39,687 nucleotides of DNA from an uncultured Bacteroidota bacterium (GCA_946479615.1 CAMLGR010000023.1:1-39687), one strand, 5' to 3'; positions 8,283 to 17,376 are shown, numbered from the stretch's first letter. Notes: generated from the sequence alone by a model not told the origin. Numbers and translations: made by a program.

Positions 8283-8347
8283 AATTAAAAAACGGAAATT
8301 CAAAGACCGGCATGGCTTTTTGAATTTCTTCTTTTGACTTTTTAATT
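8283..8347. repeat. AT-rich inverted repeat between pntAA and pntAB
   Basis: GAAATTCAAAG (8295-8305) pairs with the complementary part of CTTTTTGAATTTC (8316-8328). AATTAAAAA (8283-8291) pairs with TTTTTAATT (8339-8347). The result is a two-part hairpin inside an operon, immediately before the pntAB start. Confidence 0.55.
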
Positions 8348-8355
8348 TATACTAA

Positions 8356-8667
8356 ATGGATTCTATATTAAGTTGGATACACGCAAACCAGCAGATCATC
8401 TATATCGTGATCCTGATGATCTTTGTCGGTATTGAAGTGATCGGTCGTGTGCCGAGCGTATTGCATACACCGTTGATGAGTGGCGCCAATGCCATTCACG
8501 GTGTGGTGATCATCGGGGCGATCATTGTCATGGGTAAAGCCGAAGAAGATAACTACCTCGCCCTGGTACTGGGTTTCCTGGCCGTGATCGTAGGTACATT
8601 GAATGTGGTGGGTGGATTTGTAGTGACAGACAGGATGCTCGAAATGTTTAAGAAAAAGAAGAAATAA
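8356..8667 (+). CDS. pntAB: NAD(P) transhydrogenase subunit alpha part 2 (membrane, dII)
   Basis: This 103-residue membrane protein corresponds to the C-terminal helices of PntA. Hydrophobic stretches are at about residues 13-31, 48-60 and 68-90, with the conserved VPSVLHTPLMSGANAIHGVV segment characteristic of the dII domain. It ends in a lysine cluster. Together with PntB it forms the proton channel. It sits 79 nt after pntAA and 84 nt before pntB, both spacers holding AT-rich hairpins. Confidence 0.95.
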   Translation: MDSILSWIHANQQIIYIVILMIFVGIEVIGRVPSVLHTPLMSGANAIHGVVIIGAIIVMGKAEEDNYLALVLGFLAVIVGTLNVVGGFVVTDRMLEMFKKKKK

Positions 8668-8750
8668 AATTCAAATGCAAAATTAAAAAGTAAAATTTCA
8701 AAATAACATACCTGTTTTGACTTTTTATTTTTGACTTTTTAATTTTTACG
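8668..8750. repeat. AT-rich inverted repeat between pntAB and pntB
   Basis: AAAATTAAAAAGT on the left and ACTTTTTAATTTTT on the right pair across a spacer containing ACATACCTG. The right arm repeats TTTTGACTTTTTA-like words, as in the pntAA-pntAB spacer. Pairing is imperfect. Confidence 0.5.
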
Positions 8751-8751
8751 A

Positions 8752-10215
8752 ATGGAACTGAATATTCTCACCCTCTGCTATCTTATCGGATCGGTAACAT
8801 TTATTCTCGGATTGAAAATGTTATCCAACCCTGCTACTGCCAGGAAAGGAAACCTGATCGCAGCAGGCGGTATGACCATCGCTATACTCGGTACTATCTT
8901 TTTATATACAGATGAAGAAGGCAACAAGCTGCATAACTATGGCTGGATCTTCGGTGGTATTCTTATCGGAAGCATCATCGGTACTTTATCCGCCAGGAAA
9001 GTGAAGATGACGGCCATGCCCGAGATGGTGAGTATGTTCAATGGTATGGGTGGTGCCTGTGCGGCATTGATCTCTATTGTTGAATTCAATCACCTGATGC
9101 ACGAATCTGCCGATCAATGGACGCTTTATCCGCCTTTGTCTGGGTTGACAGAACCAACCGAATTAATTATTCCTGCCGGCAAGATCCTGATCATCTTATT
9201 GGGATTGATCATCGGTTCCGTTTCCTTTGCCGGAAGCATGATCGCCTGGGGCAAATTGAATGGAAAGGTGAAGGATTTTTCGTTTAAAGGACAACATATC
9301 TTCAATATCGTTCTATTACTGGCGATCCTCGGATTGGCCGGTTACCTTGTAAGCAGCATCAACGAAAGCAATGCACTTTTATTCTATGTGATTTTTGGAT
9401 TGTCCATCTTATACGGTGTATTCTTTGTGTTCCCGATCGGTGGGGCCGATATGCCGGTGGTGATTTCCCTGCTCAACTCTTTTACCGGTGTAGCTGCCGC
9501 TTGCGGTGGTTTTCTTTATGATAATAAAGTAATGCTTACCGGTGGTATCCTCGTGGGTGCTGCAGGTACTTTGCTGACGATACTGATGTGTAAGGCCATG
9601 AACCGTTCTTTATTGAATGTATTGATCGGTTCCTTTGGTGGTGGTAATAAAGCTGCAGGCCCGGCAGGAAGTAAGGACCAGGGCACCTACAAAGAGATTT
9701 CGCTCAGCGATACGGCTGTCGTTATGAGCTATGCCCATAAAGTAATGATCGTTCCCGGTTATGGATTAGCTGTAGCACAGGCGCAGCATGCTTGTCATGA
9801 ACTGGAAAAATTACTCGAAGAAAAAGGCGTAACGGTTAAATATGCTATTCACCCCGTAGCAGGACGTATGCCTGGTCACATGAACGTATTACTGGCGGAA
9901 GCTGATGTCAGCTATGAAAAGTTATTGGAAATGGAACATGCGAACGAAGAATTTCCAACTACGGATGTAGTATTGATATTAGGGGCCAATGATGTGGTGA
10001 ACCCTGCTGCGAAAACAGATCCTTCTTCACCGATATATGGTATGCCGATCCTCGATGTGGAACTGGCAAAAAATGTGATCGTTAATAAAAGAAGTATGAA
10101 GCCGGGCTATGCCGGTATTGAGAACGATCTTTTCTTTCAACCCAAAACCTCGATGCTCTTCGGCGATGCCAAAAAAGTATTGCAGGACCTGATCAGCGAA
10201 ATCAAGAATCTATAA
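8752..10215 (+). CDS. pntB: NAD(P) transhydrogenase subunit beta (membrane dII plus NADP-binding dIII)
   Basis: The 487-residue subunit has about nine hydrophobic helices in residues 5-300 and a cytoplasmic NADP(H)-binding domain from about residue 315. Signatures include MPEMVSMFNGMGGACAALIS, GGADMPVVISLLNSFTGVAAA, then VPGYGLAVAQAQH, HPVAGRMPGHMNVLLAEA, VLILGANDVVNPAA and NKRSMKPGYAGIENDLF. All are standard PntB landmarks. With pntAA and pntAB it completes the enzyme, supplying NADPH from the proton gradient. The gene is followed directly by a long inverted-repeat element. Confidence 0.97.
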   Translation: MELNILTLCYLIGSVTFILGLKMLSNPATARKGNLIAAGGMTIAILGTIFLYTDEEGNKLHNYGWIFGGILIGSIIGTLSARKVKMTAMPEMVSMFNGMGGACAALISIVEFNHLMHESADQWTLYPPLSGLTEPTELIIPAGKILIILLGLIIGSVSFAGSMIAWGKLNGKVKDFSFKGQHIFNIVLLLAILGLAGYLVSSINESNALLFYVIFGLSILYGVFFVFPIGGADMPVVISLLNSFTGVAAACGGFLYDNKVMLTGGILVGAAGTLLTILMCKAMNRSLLNVLIGSFGGGNKAAGPAGSKDQGTYKEISLSDTAVVMSYAHKVMIVPGYGLAVAQAQHACHELEKLLEEKGVTVKYAIHPVAGRMPGHMNVLLAEADVSYEKLLEMEHANEEFPTTDVVLILGANDVVNPAAKTDPSSPIYGMPILDVELAKNVIVNKRSMKPGYAGIENDLFFQPKTSMLFGDAKKVLQDLISEIKNL

Positions 10216-10372
10216 CATCTCCGTGGCCCTCTGTGTCTCCTCTGTGGCTCTCTGCGTATAACTCCGGGAGGAAGGTCTCTGATTAAAGTCTTATTCAGAA
10301 TCTCTCTTACAAGAATTATACGCAGAGAGCCACAGAGGAGACACAGAGGACCGCAGAGTTATAGATGTCTTA
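10216..10372. repeat. CTCTGTG-word inverted-repeat element, full copy
   Basis: The arms at 10228-10261 and 10316-10349 are perfect 34-bp complements, extended by imperfect pairing outward. The arms are built from CTCTGTG/CTCTCTGCG words. The 54-nt interior (10262-10315) is not arbitrary: bases 10221-10288 match 39605-39672 at 60 of 68 positions, including interior bases. It starts right after the pntB stop and ends before the methyltransferase gene. Likely a transcript-end hairpin belonging to a dispersed repeat family. Confidence 0.85.
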
Positions 10373-10402
10373 TCTTGCATACTTATCAATAATTGATTTG
10401 TA

Positions 10403-11767
10403 TTGCAACTTCCTTCCTCTCTTATCAATTCATTGCAGCACACAAAAGGATTCGATCAGAAAGCTTTTGAGGAAATTCATTTGTCAGGCCAGCAAGTAAC
10501 TTCTATCCGTCTCAATCCATTAAAGCCGGTTGATAAATTCCCCGGTTTTCCAACTCCGCTTTCCAGGATTCCCTGGTGCAGCCAGGGTTTCTATCTTGAA
10601 ACACGACCTTCTTTTACATTCGATCCCTTGTTTCATTCCGGCTGTTATTATGTGCAGGAAGCCAGCAGTATGTTTCTCGAACAGGCGCTCCGGCAAACCG
10701 TTGATCTTACGCAATCATTAAAAGTCCTTGATCTGTGTGCAGCGCCGGGAGGAAAATCAACCCATCTGCAATCGCTGCTTTCCGAAGACAGCTTGCTGGT
10801 CAGTAATGAAACCATCCGTTCCCGCGCCAATATCTTAAAGGATAATATTATTAAATGGGGGAGCAATAATGTAATGATCACGCAGAACGATCCGTCGGAT
10901 TTTACCAAACTGACCGGCTATTTCGATGTGATCGTAACAGATGCACCCTGCAGCGGCAGTGGTCTTTTCCGCCGAGACCCAGAAGCGATTGAAGAATGGA
11001 GCCTTAATAATGTACAACTCTGTTCGCAACGGCAGCAACGCATAATAGCCGATGTATTACCAGCTTTGAAAGAAGGAGGTATCCTGATCTACTCTACCTG
11101 TTCCTATTCGCAGGAAGAAGATGAGGATATTGTGAAATGGATACGTAGTGAATGGTCATCCGGTAAGTATAAGCTGGAGATCCGTCCGCTGGCTGTCAAT
11201 ACTGACTGGGGGATCGTGGCATCGGGTGGCGGCTATCGTTTCTGGCCAGATAAAGTAAAAGGAGAAGGATTATTTATGGCCTGTTTTCACAAAACAGGTG
11301 CAGGTGAAACAGCGCCACTGCGGATAAAAAATAAACCAACCACTCTTACCCGTGCAGAAACGGAGATCACCGCCAACTGGGCCAGGAAAGAAGGTTTTCA
11401 TTTTATCAAACACCAGCAGACAGTATACGGCTGGCCGGAAAATGCTGTCAACGATTTCAGCTTTTTGTTAAATCAGTTGCGGGTCATCTATTCAGGTACA
11501 ATTATTGGTGAACTGCTGCGGGATAAAATGGTGCCCGATCATGCACTGGCAATGAGCAAAAGACTACCGGATACTATTGGAAGGATACCAGTAAACAAAG
11601 ACGAAGCGATCCAATATTTAAAAAGAAAGGAGCTGCAACCCGTGACTTCCGGCAAAGGATGGCAACTGGTAACTTACGAAGGGCAAATACTAGGATGGGT
11701 GAATGTTTTATCCAATCGCATCAACAATTATTACCCTAAAGAATTACGAATTTTAAAAGATGTTTAA
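10403..11767 (+). CDS. 16S rRNA m5C methyltransferase, RsmF/RsmB (NOL1/NOP2/Sun) family
   Basis: This 454-residue SAM-dependent methyltransferase shows the full motif set: DLCAAPGGKSTHL (SAM-binding), SNETIRSRANIL, DAPCSGSGLFRRDP (PC motif) and YSTCSYSQEEDEDIV (TC motif, catalytic cysteine). The C-terminal 150 residues resemble the RNA-binding tail of RsmF-type enzymes. It methylates C5 of a cytosine in 16S rRNA; which site cannot be read from sequence. TTG at 10403 is the only sensible start: an in-frame TGA lies just upstream at 10394 and the next in-frame ATG would remove the conserved N-terminus. Here the TTG is therefore probably genuine. Confidence 0.9.
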   Translation: MQLPSSLINSLQHTKGFDQKAFEEIHLSGQQVTSIRLNPLKPVDKFPGFPTPLSRIPWCSQGFYLETRPSFTFDPLFHSGCYYVQEASSMFLEQALRQTVDLTQSLKVLDLCAAPGGKSTHLQSLLSEDSLLVSNETIRSRANILKDNIIKWGSNNVMITQNDPSDFTKLTGYFDVIVTDAPCSGSGLFRRDPEAIEEWSLNNVQLCSQRQQRIIADVLPALKEGGILIYSTCSYSQEEDEDIVKWIRSEWSSGKYKLEIRPLAVNTDWGIVASGGGYRFWPDKVKGEGLFMACFHKTGAGETAPLRIKNKPTTLTRAETEITANWARKEGFHFIKHQQTVYGWPENAVNDFSFLLNQLRVIYSGTIIGELLRDKMVPDHALAMSKRLPDTIGRIPVNKDEAIQYLKRKELQPVTSGKGWQLVTYEGQILGWVNVLSNRINNYYPKELRILKDV

Positions 11768-11809
11768 ACCGGCAAAAAACCACATCTTTGTAACCCAAAA
11801 CTTTTGCCA

Positions 11810-12886
11810 ATGAAAAAGTTTTTTATTCTTATCGTTCTTGCCGCTTTAACAGGTGTTACCCGCGCACAGGTAACTGAACTGATGATCAAAAAAGCGGAAA
11901 AAGGTTTGTACATCGAGCATACCGTTGCTCCCAAAGAAGGACTATATGTGGTCGGCAGGTTGTATAATGTCAATGCGAAATCCATAGCCGCCTATAATCA
12001 TATCGACCTGAACAAGGGCCTGGAGATCGACCAGGTATTACGCATACCGCTTACCGATACCAATTTTACACAACGTTCCACTGCCGGCACACCCGTTTAT
12101 TATAAAATAACTTCAGGTGATGGATTGTACAAGGTCAGCGGTGATTATAATAAGGTTCCACTGAAAAGCCTGCGTGACTGGAATGATCTTACTTCCGATA
12201 ATATCCAGGAAGGCGCTAACCTGATCGTTGGGTTCCTGGTATCGAAGGAAATGCCGGCCTATATTGCCAGCAACCGTTTGAAAAAACAGGAACTGGCCAA
12301 ACTTCAACAGGCAGAAACCGCCAAACAGGAAATGGCTGTCGTTAAGCAGGATCAACCTGTTGCCCCGGTAGAAACTGTCACTGATAAATCTGTTGTCAAA
12401 GAAGATAAACCGGTAGTGAAGGAAGAAAAGCCAGTCGTAAAAACAGAACCTCCTGTTACCAAACCAGCCGCCATCGATGTCGCATTGAATGATACGAAAG
12501 AACAGGAAACTCCTAAAACAATACCTGCTGTTGTCCGGGAAGATGTAAACACTTCTTCTGCCGAAACCGGGTATTTCAAATCTTCATTCGATCAGCAGGT
12601 AAAAGCAAAACCTGTTTCCAAAAATGCAACCGTCACTTCAGGTATTTTTAAAACCACCAGCGGTTGGCAGGATGCTAAATACTATTTATTGATAGATGGT
12701 GTATCTCCCGGTACTATTATCAAACTGGTCAATCCTGATAATAATAAAACCGTCTATGCAAAAGTATTGGGGGAAATGAATGGTATCCGCCAGAACCAGG
12801 GATTGGATATCCGCATCAGCAATGCTGCTGCTTCTGCACTCCGGGTAACGGATCTGGATAAGTTTATTGTGAAAGTGAATTATTGA
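11810..12886 (+). CDS. Secreted LysM-repeat protein with C-terminal beta domain
   Basis: The 358-residue precursor starts with a signal peptide (KKFFILIVLAALTGVTRAQ). Two LysM-like modules follow (about residues 35-82, with VAPKEGLYVVGRLYNVNAKSI, and 100-145, with ITSGDGLYKVSGDYNKV), typical of peptidoglycan binding. Residues about 180-265 form a low-complexity linker rich in V, K, E, P (VVKEDKPVVKEEKPVVKTE). The last 85 residues form a compact domain with GTIIKLVNPDNNKTVYAKVLG, resembling a double-psi barrel of the RlpA type. It probably acts in the periplasm or on the cell wall. A TTG two codons upstream lies in AACTTTTG and was rejected as the start. Confidence 0.85.
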   Translation: MKKFFILIVLAALTGVTRAQVTELMIKKAEKGLYIEHTVAPKEGLYVVGRLYNVNAKSIAAYNHIDLNKGLEIDQVLRIPLTDTNFTQRSTAGTPVYYKITSGDGLYKVSGDYNKVPLKSLRDWNDLTSDNIQEGANLIVGFLVSKEMPAYIASNRLKKQELAKLQQAETAKQEMAVVKQDQPVAPVETVTDKSVVKEDKPVVKEEKPVVKTEPPVTKPAAIDVALNDTKEQETPKTIPAVVREDVNTSSAETGYFKSSFDQQVKAKPVSKNATVTSGIFKTTSGWQDAKYYLLIDGVSPGTIIKLVNPDNNKTVYAKVLGEMNGIRQNQGLDIRISNAAASALRVTDLDKFIVKVNY

Positions 12887-12889
12887 ATA

Positions 12890-12945
12890 AAGTAAAAAAT
12901 CAAAAGGACTTGCTGCTACAGCAAGGCCTTTTGATTTTTTTACTT
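12890..12945. terminator. Bidirectional terminator between LysM gene and fmt
   Basis: A stem of about 26 bp with a 3-nt loop: outer AAGTAAAAAATCAAAAGG pairs with CCTTTTGATTTTTTTACTT (one bulge), inner CTTGCTG (12909-12915) pairs with CAGCAAG (12919-12925). T-runs on one side and A-runs on the other give U-tracts in both directions. It fills the gap between two convergent stop codons. Confidence 0.85.
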
Positions 12946-12947
12946 AC

Positions 12948-13862
12948 TTAAGAGAATTTATACCCTCTCAGAAAATCTTCCACCAGCATTCTTTTCTTTC
13001 CTTCCAGTTGAATGTCCTTGCAATGGATATAACCGTTTTGGGAAGCAAATTTTAAATAAGTCTTCCCATCTGTCTCCCATTGACCGGGCGCTGAAACAGG
13101 AGTAGTTATTTCCTTTTCGCTTTTAAAGATTTTGATGGTCTTATCGCCGAGTTGGGTAAAAGCAGCAGGGTAGGGCGAGAGACCGCGGATCAGGTTGTGA
13201 ATTTCATCCACTCCTTTCTGCCAATCGATCCGGCAGGTGTCGGTAAATATCTTTGGTGCGTGTTTCAGTGTTGTGTTGGAAGATTGCGGTGTTTCCTGCA
13301 ACGAGCCATCTGCTAATCCTTTTACCGTTTTTACCAGTACGGCAGCGCCCAACTCTTTCATGGTATCATGTACTTCACCGGCCGTTTCGTTTTCTCCTAT
13401 GGGAAATGATTTCTGCAACAGGATATTGCCCGTGTCGATCTCGTGTTGCAATTTGAAAGTAGTAACACCGGTTTCTTTTTCTCCATTGATTACCGCCCAA
13501 TTGATCGGTGCTGCACCGCGGTATTGCGGTAATAATGATCCATGCAGGTTGACTGTTCCCAAACGCGGCATATTCCAGACTGCTTCAGGCAACATGCGAA
13601 ACGCAACGACGATCTGCAGGTCGGCGTGAAGTGAACGAAGCTGTTCGAGAAAATCAGGATTTTTCAGTTTTTCGGGTTGCAATACATGCAAACCTTTTTC
13701 AACGGCATATTTTTTTACGGCGCTTTCTGTCATCTTCATGCCACGGCCTGCTGGTTTATCCGGAGCGGTGATTACGCCAACAATATTGTATCCTGCTTTT
13801 ACCAATGCATCCAGCGAAGCCACAGCAAATTCAGGCGTTCCCATAAATACAATACGCAGCAT
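12948..13862 (-). CDS. fmt: Methionyl-tRNA formyltransferase
   Basis: Fmt formylates initiator Met-tRNA using 10-formyl-THF in the cytoplasm. Diagnostic stretches are RIVFMGTPEFAVASLDAL, the catalytic-loop segment NLHGSLLPQYRGAAPINWA (Asn, His) and GVTTFKLQHEIDTGNILLQ. The C-terminal domain follows with FTDTCRIDWQKG and LSPYPAAFT. The ATG at 13862 gives 304 residues starting MLRIVFMGTP, the usual family start. An in-frame ATG at 13925 would add 21 residues without homology. TATCTTCG lies just upstream of 13925 and would serve either. Convergent with the LysM gene. Confidence 0.93.
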   Translation of the reverse strand: MLRIVFMGTPEFAVASLDALVKAGYNIVGVITAPDKPAGRGMKMTESAVKKYAVEKGLHVLQPEKLKNPDFLEQLRSLHADLQIVVAFRMLPEAVWNMPRLGTVNLHGSLLPQYRGAAPINWAVINGEKETGVTTFKLQHEIDTGNILLQKSFPIGENETAGEVHDTMKELGAAVLVKTVKGLADGSLQETPQSSNTTLKHAPKIFTDTCRIDWQKGVDEIHNLIRGLSPYPAAFTQLGDKTIKIFKSEKEITTPVSAPGQWETDGKTYLKFASQNGYIHCKDIQLEGKKRMLVEDFLRGYKFS

Positions 13863-13944
13863 TGCCAGCGACATATCGAATGTGGCCGGTCCCATATCTT
13901 TTTGTTTTACCTGAAATTCGATCATTGGTGCGAAGATAGGAAAT

Positions 13945-13980
13945 GGTCAATAGTGAATAGTCAATAGTGAATAATGAATG
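13945..13980. repeat. Tandem TCAATAGTGAATA words upstream of fmt
   Basis: TCAATAGTGAATA occurs twice in direct succession, followed by ATGAATGG. It resembles one arm of a word-repeat palindrome without a partner arm. It overlaps the likely fmt promoter region. Confidence 0.45.
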
Positions 13981-13985
13981 GTAAG

Positions 13986-14105
13986 CTATGTGATACCTAT
14001 GTACCTATGATCCTATGTGGTAAAAACTACGCCATACGGTTAACGTACTATATCTGCCCTGCGTAACTAACTACATAGGATCATAGGTACATAGATATCA
14101 CATAG
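13986..14105. repeat. CTATGTG-word inverted-repeat element, copy A
   Basis: Arms 13986-14021 and 14070-14105 (36 nt each) pair with one mismatch and one G-T pair; the loop is 48 nt. The arm is a run of CCTATGTN-like octamers. Geometry and loop are shared with 17380-17499. In the loop, TACGC and GCGTA can form an inner stem. It lies downstream of the minus-strand DUF1343 gene. Confidence 0.88.
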
Positions 14106-14132
14106 AAGTATGCCGATGATGGCAGTGGAGAT

Positions 14133-15407
14133 TTATTGATCGAAATCTTCGTATAAAAGATATTTCTTCCTGATTTTTTTAAACTCGCTCAGCTTCGGCT
14201 CCCAGCTTGCACGGATCTGATCTTCAGATTTGCCCGCCCGTATTTGTTGCCAGAGATCATTATTGCCGGCCAGTTTATTGATAAACGCATCTTCCATTTT
14301 TCCCGATTTGGGTATAATGAAAAAACTATCTTTTTTCGGGAACAACCGGTACGCTTCCATCAGCCATTTCAATTGAATGCGGTTGTTTATCTTTTCCAGT
14401 GTTTCTTCTATAGTGCCGTGCAGGTTCCATCCATAGCATACTTCACCATAATGCTTGGAATTTTTCGCACCCTCATTCGGCTTCGGTGTAAATGCATAGA
14501 GATTCTTTGGCAGGCTGGGATCGCCAAAAACTTCAAAAGGCGTTGACGTTCCTCTTCCTTCACTCAATACAGTACCTTCAAAAAAGCAGGTAGAAGGATA
14601 GAGGTATACCGCCTGCATCTCCGGGAGATTGGGGGAAGGACGTACCGGTAACTGGTATCTGCTTTTATGTGTATAGTTCGTACACTTGATCACCTGGAAA
14701 TGAAAGGCCGTATCACGGGAATTTTCAGCCACTCTATAATAATCATATTTCAGGTTGGCTTTTGCACTCAGCCATTTTTCACCCGCGATCATAAAAGCAT
14801 ACTCGGCCATCGTCATTCCATATACTACAGGTATGGGTTGAGGCCCGATTCCTGATTTATATTTCATATCCAGCACAGGTCCATCCACATAAAATCCATT
14901 GGGATTGGGTCTGTCCAGTAATAAAAGCGGTTTGCTGTTTTCAAAAGCAGCTTCCATGAAATATTGCAGCCCGAGAATATAAGTGTAAAAGCGGGCGCCT
15001 GCATCCTGTATATCGAATATCAGGATATCTATATCTTTCAGGTCTTCAGCAGAAGGAGCATGTTTGCTTCCATACAAAGAAATAACAGGGATACCGGTCT
15101 TTTTATCGATATAATTACTGACTGTTTCACCGGCATCGGCAGTACCGCGAAAGCCATGTTCGGGACCGAAAATAGCTTTAATATCCACACCCAGTTTGAG
15201 CAGTGTATCTACCAGGTGCGTAGAACCTACCATTGAAGTCTGGTTGGCTAAAATGCCAACCCGTTTACCTTTGATCATAGGAAGATATACGTTGATCCGT
15301 TCGGCTCCGGGGGTGATTTTTTTATTATCACCGGAAGCATTACCAGGCTGGCTATAGCAACTGGTAAAAAAAAGTAAACCGGCGAACCCGATCAATAAAA
15401 ATTTCAT
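14133..15407 (-). CDS. DUF1343 / NamZ-type exo-beta-N-acetylmuramidase lipoprotein
   Basis: The 424-residue protein is a predicted lipoprotein: hydrophobic LLIGFAGLLFFTSC with lipidated Cys17. The body is DUF1343, with GKRVGILANQTSMVG, the highly conserved FGPEHGFRGTADAGE, DIQDAGARFYTY, LDRPNPNG, YGMTMAEYA and LYPSTCFFEGTVLSEGRGT. Characterised members (NamZ of Bacillus subtilis and Tannerella forsythia) release N-acetylmuramic acid from the non-reducing end of peptidoglycan fragments. The same activity is inferred here, in periplasm or outer membrane. No MurNAc transporter or kinase is adjacent. Copy A of the CTATGTG element follows its stop. Confidence 0.9.
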   Translation of the reverse strand: MKFLLIGFAGLLFFTSCYSQPGNASGDNKKITPGAERINVYLPMIKGKRVGILANQTSMVGSTHLVDTLLKLGVDIKAIFGPEHGFRGTADAGETVSNYIDKKTGIPVISLYGSKHAPSAEDLKDIDILIFDIQDAGARFYTYILGLQYFMEAAFENSKPLLLLDRPNPNGFYVDGPVLDMKYKSGIGPQPIPVVYGMTMAEYAFMIAGEKWLSAKANLKYDYYRVAENSRDTAFHFQVIKCTNYTHKSRYQLPVRPSPNLPEMQAVYLYPSTCFFEGTVLSEGRGTSTPFEVFGDPSLPKNLYAFTPKPNEGAKNSKHYGEVCYGWNLHGTIEETLEKINNRIQLKWLMEAYRLFPKKDSFFIIPKSGKMEDAFINKLAGNNDLWQQIRAGKSEDQIRASWEPKLSEFKKIRKKYLLYEDFDQ

Positions 15408-15537
15408 ATGCCCATGATATTATATTTCAAAATACGCAAAATCCCCTTCCCATGATCGTTGAAATATTTGAACGGTTGCATTGGCGATTTTGGGTTAACT
15501 TGCCACCGTAATGATTTAGTTTACTTAAACAATAATA

Positions 15538-15993
15538 ATGAAACAGGTAAAAAGCGGCGATAAAGTAAAAGTTCACTATCATGGCAAACTGACCAATGGT
15601 GAAACATTCGATTCTTCGGAAGGTCGTGCACCTCTTGAATTTGAAGTTGGTAGCGGAATGGTGATCAAAGGATTTGATGATGGAGTGACAGGTATGGCGG
15701 TAGGAGATAAAAAAACAATTCATATTCCTTTTGCTGAAGCATATGGCGCACGTAATCCTGAAATGGTCATCGAAATGCCAAAGGATCGTTTCCCCCCGGA
15801 TATGCAACTCGAACAAGGTATGCCGTTGATGATGAGTGATGGAAGCGGTCAGAATTTCCAGGTAACTGTGGTAGAGATCAAGCCCGAAAGCGTTACCCTC
15901 GATGCCAATCATCCCCTGGCCGGACAAGACCTGGTTTTTGACCTCGAACTGGTAGAAATTGTAGAAAAAAGCCCGCTGATCATTATGCCATAA
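15538..15993 (+). CDS. FKBP-type peptidyl-prolyl isomerase, SlyD-like
   Basis: This 151-residue cytoplasmic protein (no signal peptide) combines an FKBP domain with an inserted flap, as in SlyD. MKQVKSGDKVKVHYHGKLTNGETFDSS is the FKBP start. VIKGFDDGVTGMAVGDKKTIHIPFAEAYG leads into the insert-in-flap segment (about residues 75-120). NHPLAGQDLVFDLELVEI closes the fold. It catalyses proline cis-trans isomerisation and probably assists folding. The His/Cys-rich metal-binding tail of E. coli SlyD is absent. It is monocistronic, followed by an intrinsic terminator. Confidence 0.93.
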   Translation: MKQVKSGDKVKVHYHGKLTNGETFDSSEGRAPLEFEVGSGMVIKGFDDGVTGMAVGDKKTIHIPFAEAYGARNPEMVIEMPKDRFPPDMQLEQGMPLMMSDGSGQNFQVTVVEIKPESVTLDANHPLAGQDLVFDLELVEIVEKSPLIIMP

Positions 15994-16038
15994 GGCAGGC
16001 GGTCGTTGGCATTTATTTAGCTACATTTGAAGAGATAA

Positions 16039-16063
16039 GCCCCGGCCAACCCGGGGCATTTTT
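16039..16063 (+). terminator. Intrinsic terminator after the FKBP gene
   Basis: GCCCCGG (16039-16045), a CCAAC loop and CCGGGGC (16051-16057) form a perfect 7-bp GC-rich stem followed by ATTTTTG. Confidence 0.88.
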
Positions 16064-16128
16064 GTCGGAAAAATAGTTCCTGTAAAAAGGAGGACGAATT
16101 TTACAGGAAAAAATAAAAATCAAGTTCC

Positions 16129-17376
16129 ATGTTTTCTGATTATACATTCACCGCAGCAGACCGGTTTTTACGATATGTGCGCATCGATACCCAAAGCGAT
16201 CCGCAATCATCTTCTTTTCCCAGTACAGAAAAACAAAAAGAGCTCAGCCGCCTCCTGGCGGATGAATTGAAGCAAATGGGAATTGCGGATGCAGCTATGG
16301 ATGAATGGGGATACGTGTATGGAACTATTCCGTCCAATACAAACAAAAAGGTTCCTGTCATTTGTTTTTGCGCACACGTAGATACGGCTCCTGATTGCAG
16401 TGGCGCCAATATAAAACCTGTTGTGCATAAAAATTACCAGGGAGAAGATATCGTATTACCCGACGATCCTGCCCAGGTATTGAAACTGGCGGAATATCCG
16501 TATTTACAAAAGCAATTGGGTAACGATATCATCACGGCATCAGGTCTCACCTTATTGGGCTCGGATGATAAAGCAGGGGTAGCGGAGATCATGGATTTTG
16601 TTCATTTCCTTACCACGCATAAAGAAGTAAAACATGGTGAAATAAAAATCCTGTTCACACCCGATGAAGAAGTAGGAAAAGGAACGGCCAAAGTTGACCT
16701 GGAAAAATTGGGCGCCCGTTTCGGGTACACATTGGATGGCGGAGAAGCCGGCAGCCTGGAAGATGAGACCTTCAGCGCCGATGGCGTACAGGTGATCATA
16801 CATGGTGTGATTGCACATCCCGGTTATGCAAAAGGTAAAATGATCAATGCAATGAAGATCGCCGGCCATATCCTGGAAGCATTACCGAAAGACAGGTTAT
16901 CACCCGAAAGTACAGAGGGCAAACGCGGGTTTATTCACCCGGTGCATATCGAGGGAATTGCAGAAAGATGTACGATCGATTTTATCATACGCGATTTTGA
17001 GACACCCGGTTTGCAAAAGAAAGAGGATTTTCTTCGCACACTGGTAGAAGAAACCATGCGCATACATCCGAATGCTTCCTTTGAATTTAAGGTCACGGAG
17101 CAATACCGCAACATGAAGGAAATTCTTACCCTTCATCCGCAGGTGGTGGAATATGCGAAGGAAGCGATCGAACGTACCGGACTGGAAGTAAAAACAGAAA
17201 GTATCCGTGGCGGAACCGATGGCAGCCGCCTTTCTTTTATGGGACTGCCTTGCCCTAATATCTTTACCGGCATGCAGGCAATTCATTCCAAACTGGAGCA
17301 TGTGAGTGTACAGGATATGAATAAAGCCGTGGAAACATTGGTGCATCTCACACAGGTATGGGTGGAAAAATCATAA
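16129..17376 (+). CDS. pepT: Peptidase T (tripeptide aminopeptidase)
   Basis: PepT is a two-zinc M20 family aminopeptidase that removes the N-terminal residue from tripeptides in the cytoplasm. The 415-residue length is normal. Metal ligands and catalytic residues are visible: CAHVDTAP (His, Asp), GSDDKAG, TPDEEVGKGT (catalytic Glu pair), YTLDGGEAGSLEDE (Asp) and FTGMQAIHSKLEHVSVQDM (C-terminal His). The lid domain carries PGYAKGKMINA. ATG 16129 gives the usual MFSDYTFTAADRFLRYVRIDTQSD start. It is flanked by the FKBP terminator upstream and CTATGTG copy B downstream, so it is likely transcribed alone. Confidence 0.96.
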   Translation: MFSDYTFTAADRFLRYVRIDTQSDPQSSSFPSTEKQKELSRLLADELKQMGIADAAMDEWGYVYGTIPSNTNKKVPVICFCAHVDTAPDCSGANIKPVVHKNYQGEDIVLPDDPAQVLKLAEYPYLQKQLGNDIITASGLTLLGSDDKAGVAEIMDFVHFLTTHKEVKHGEIKILFTPDEEVGKGTAKVDLEKLGARFGYTLDGGEAGSLEDETFSADGVQVIIHGVIAHPGYAKGKMINAMKIAGHILEALPKDRLSPESTEGKRGFIHPVHIEGIAERCTIDFIIRDFETPGLQKKEDFLRTLVEETMRIHPNASFEFKVTEQYRNMKEILTLHPQVVEYAKEAIERTGLEVKTESIRGGTDGSRLSFMGLPCPNIFTGMQAIHSKLEHVSVQDMNKAVETLVHLTQVWVEKS

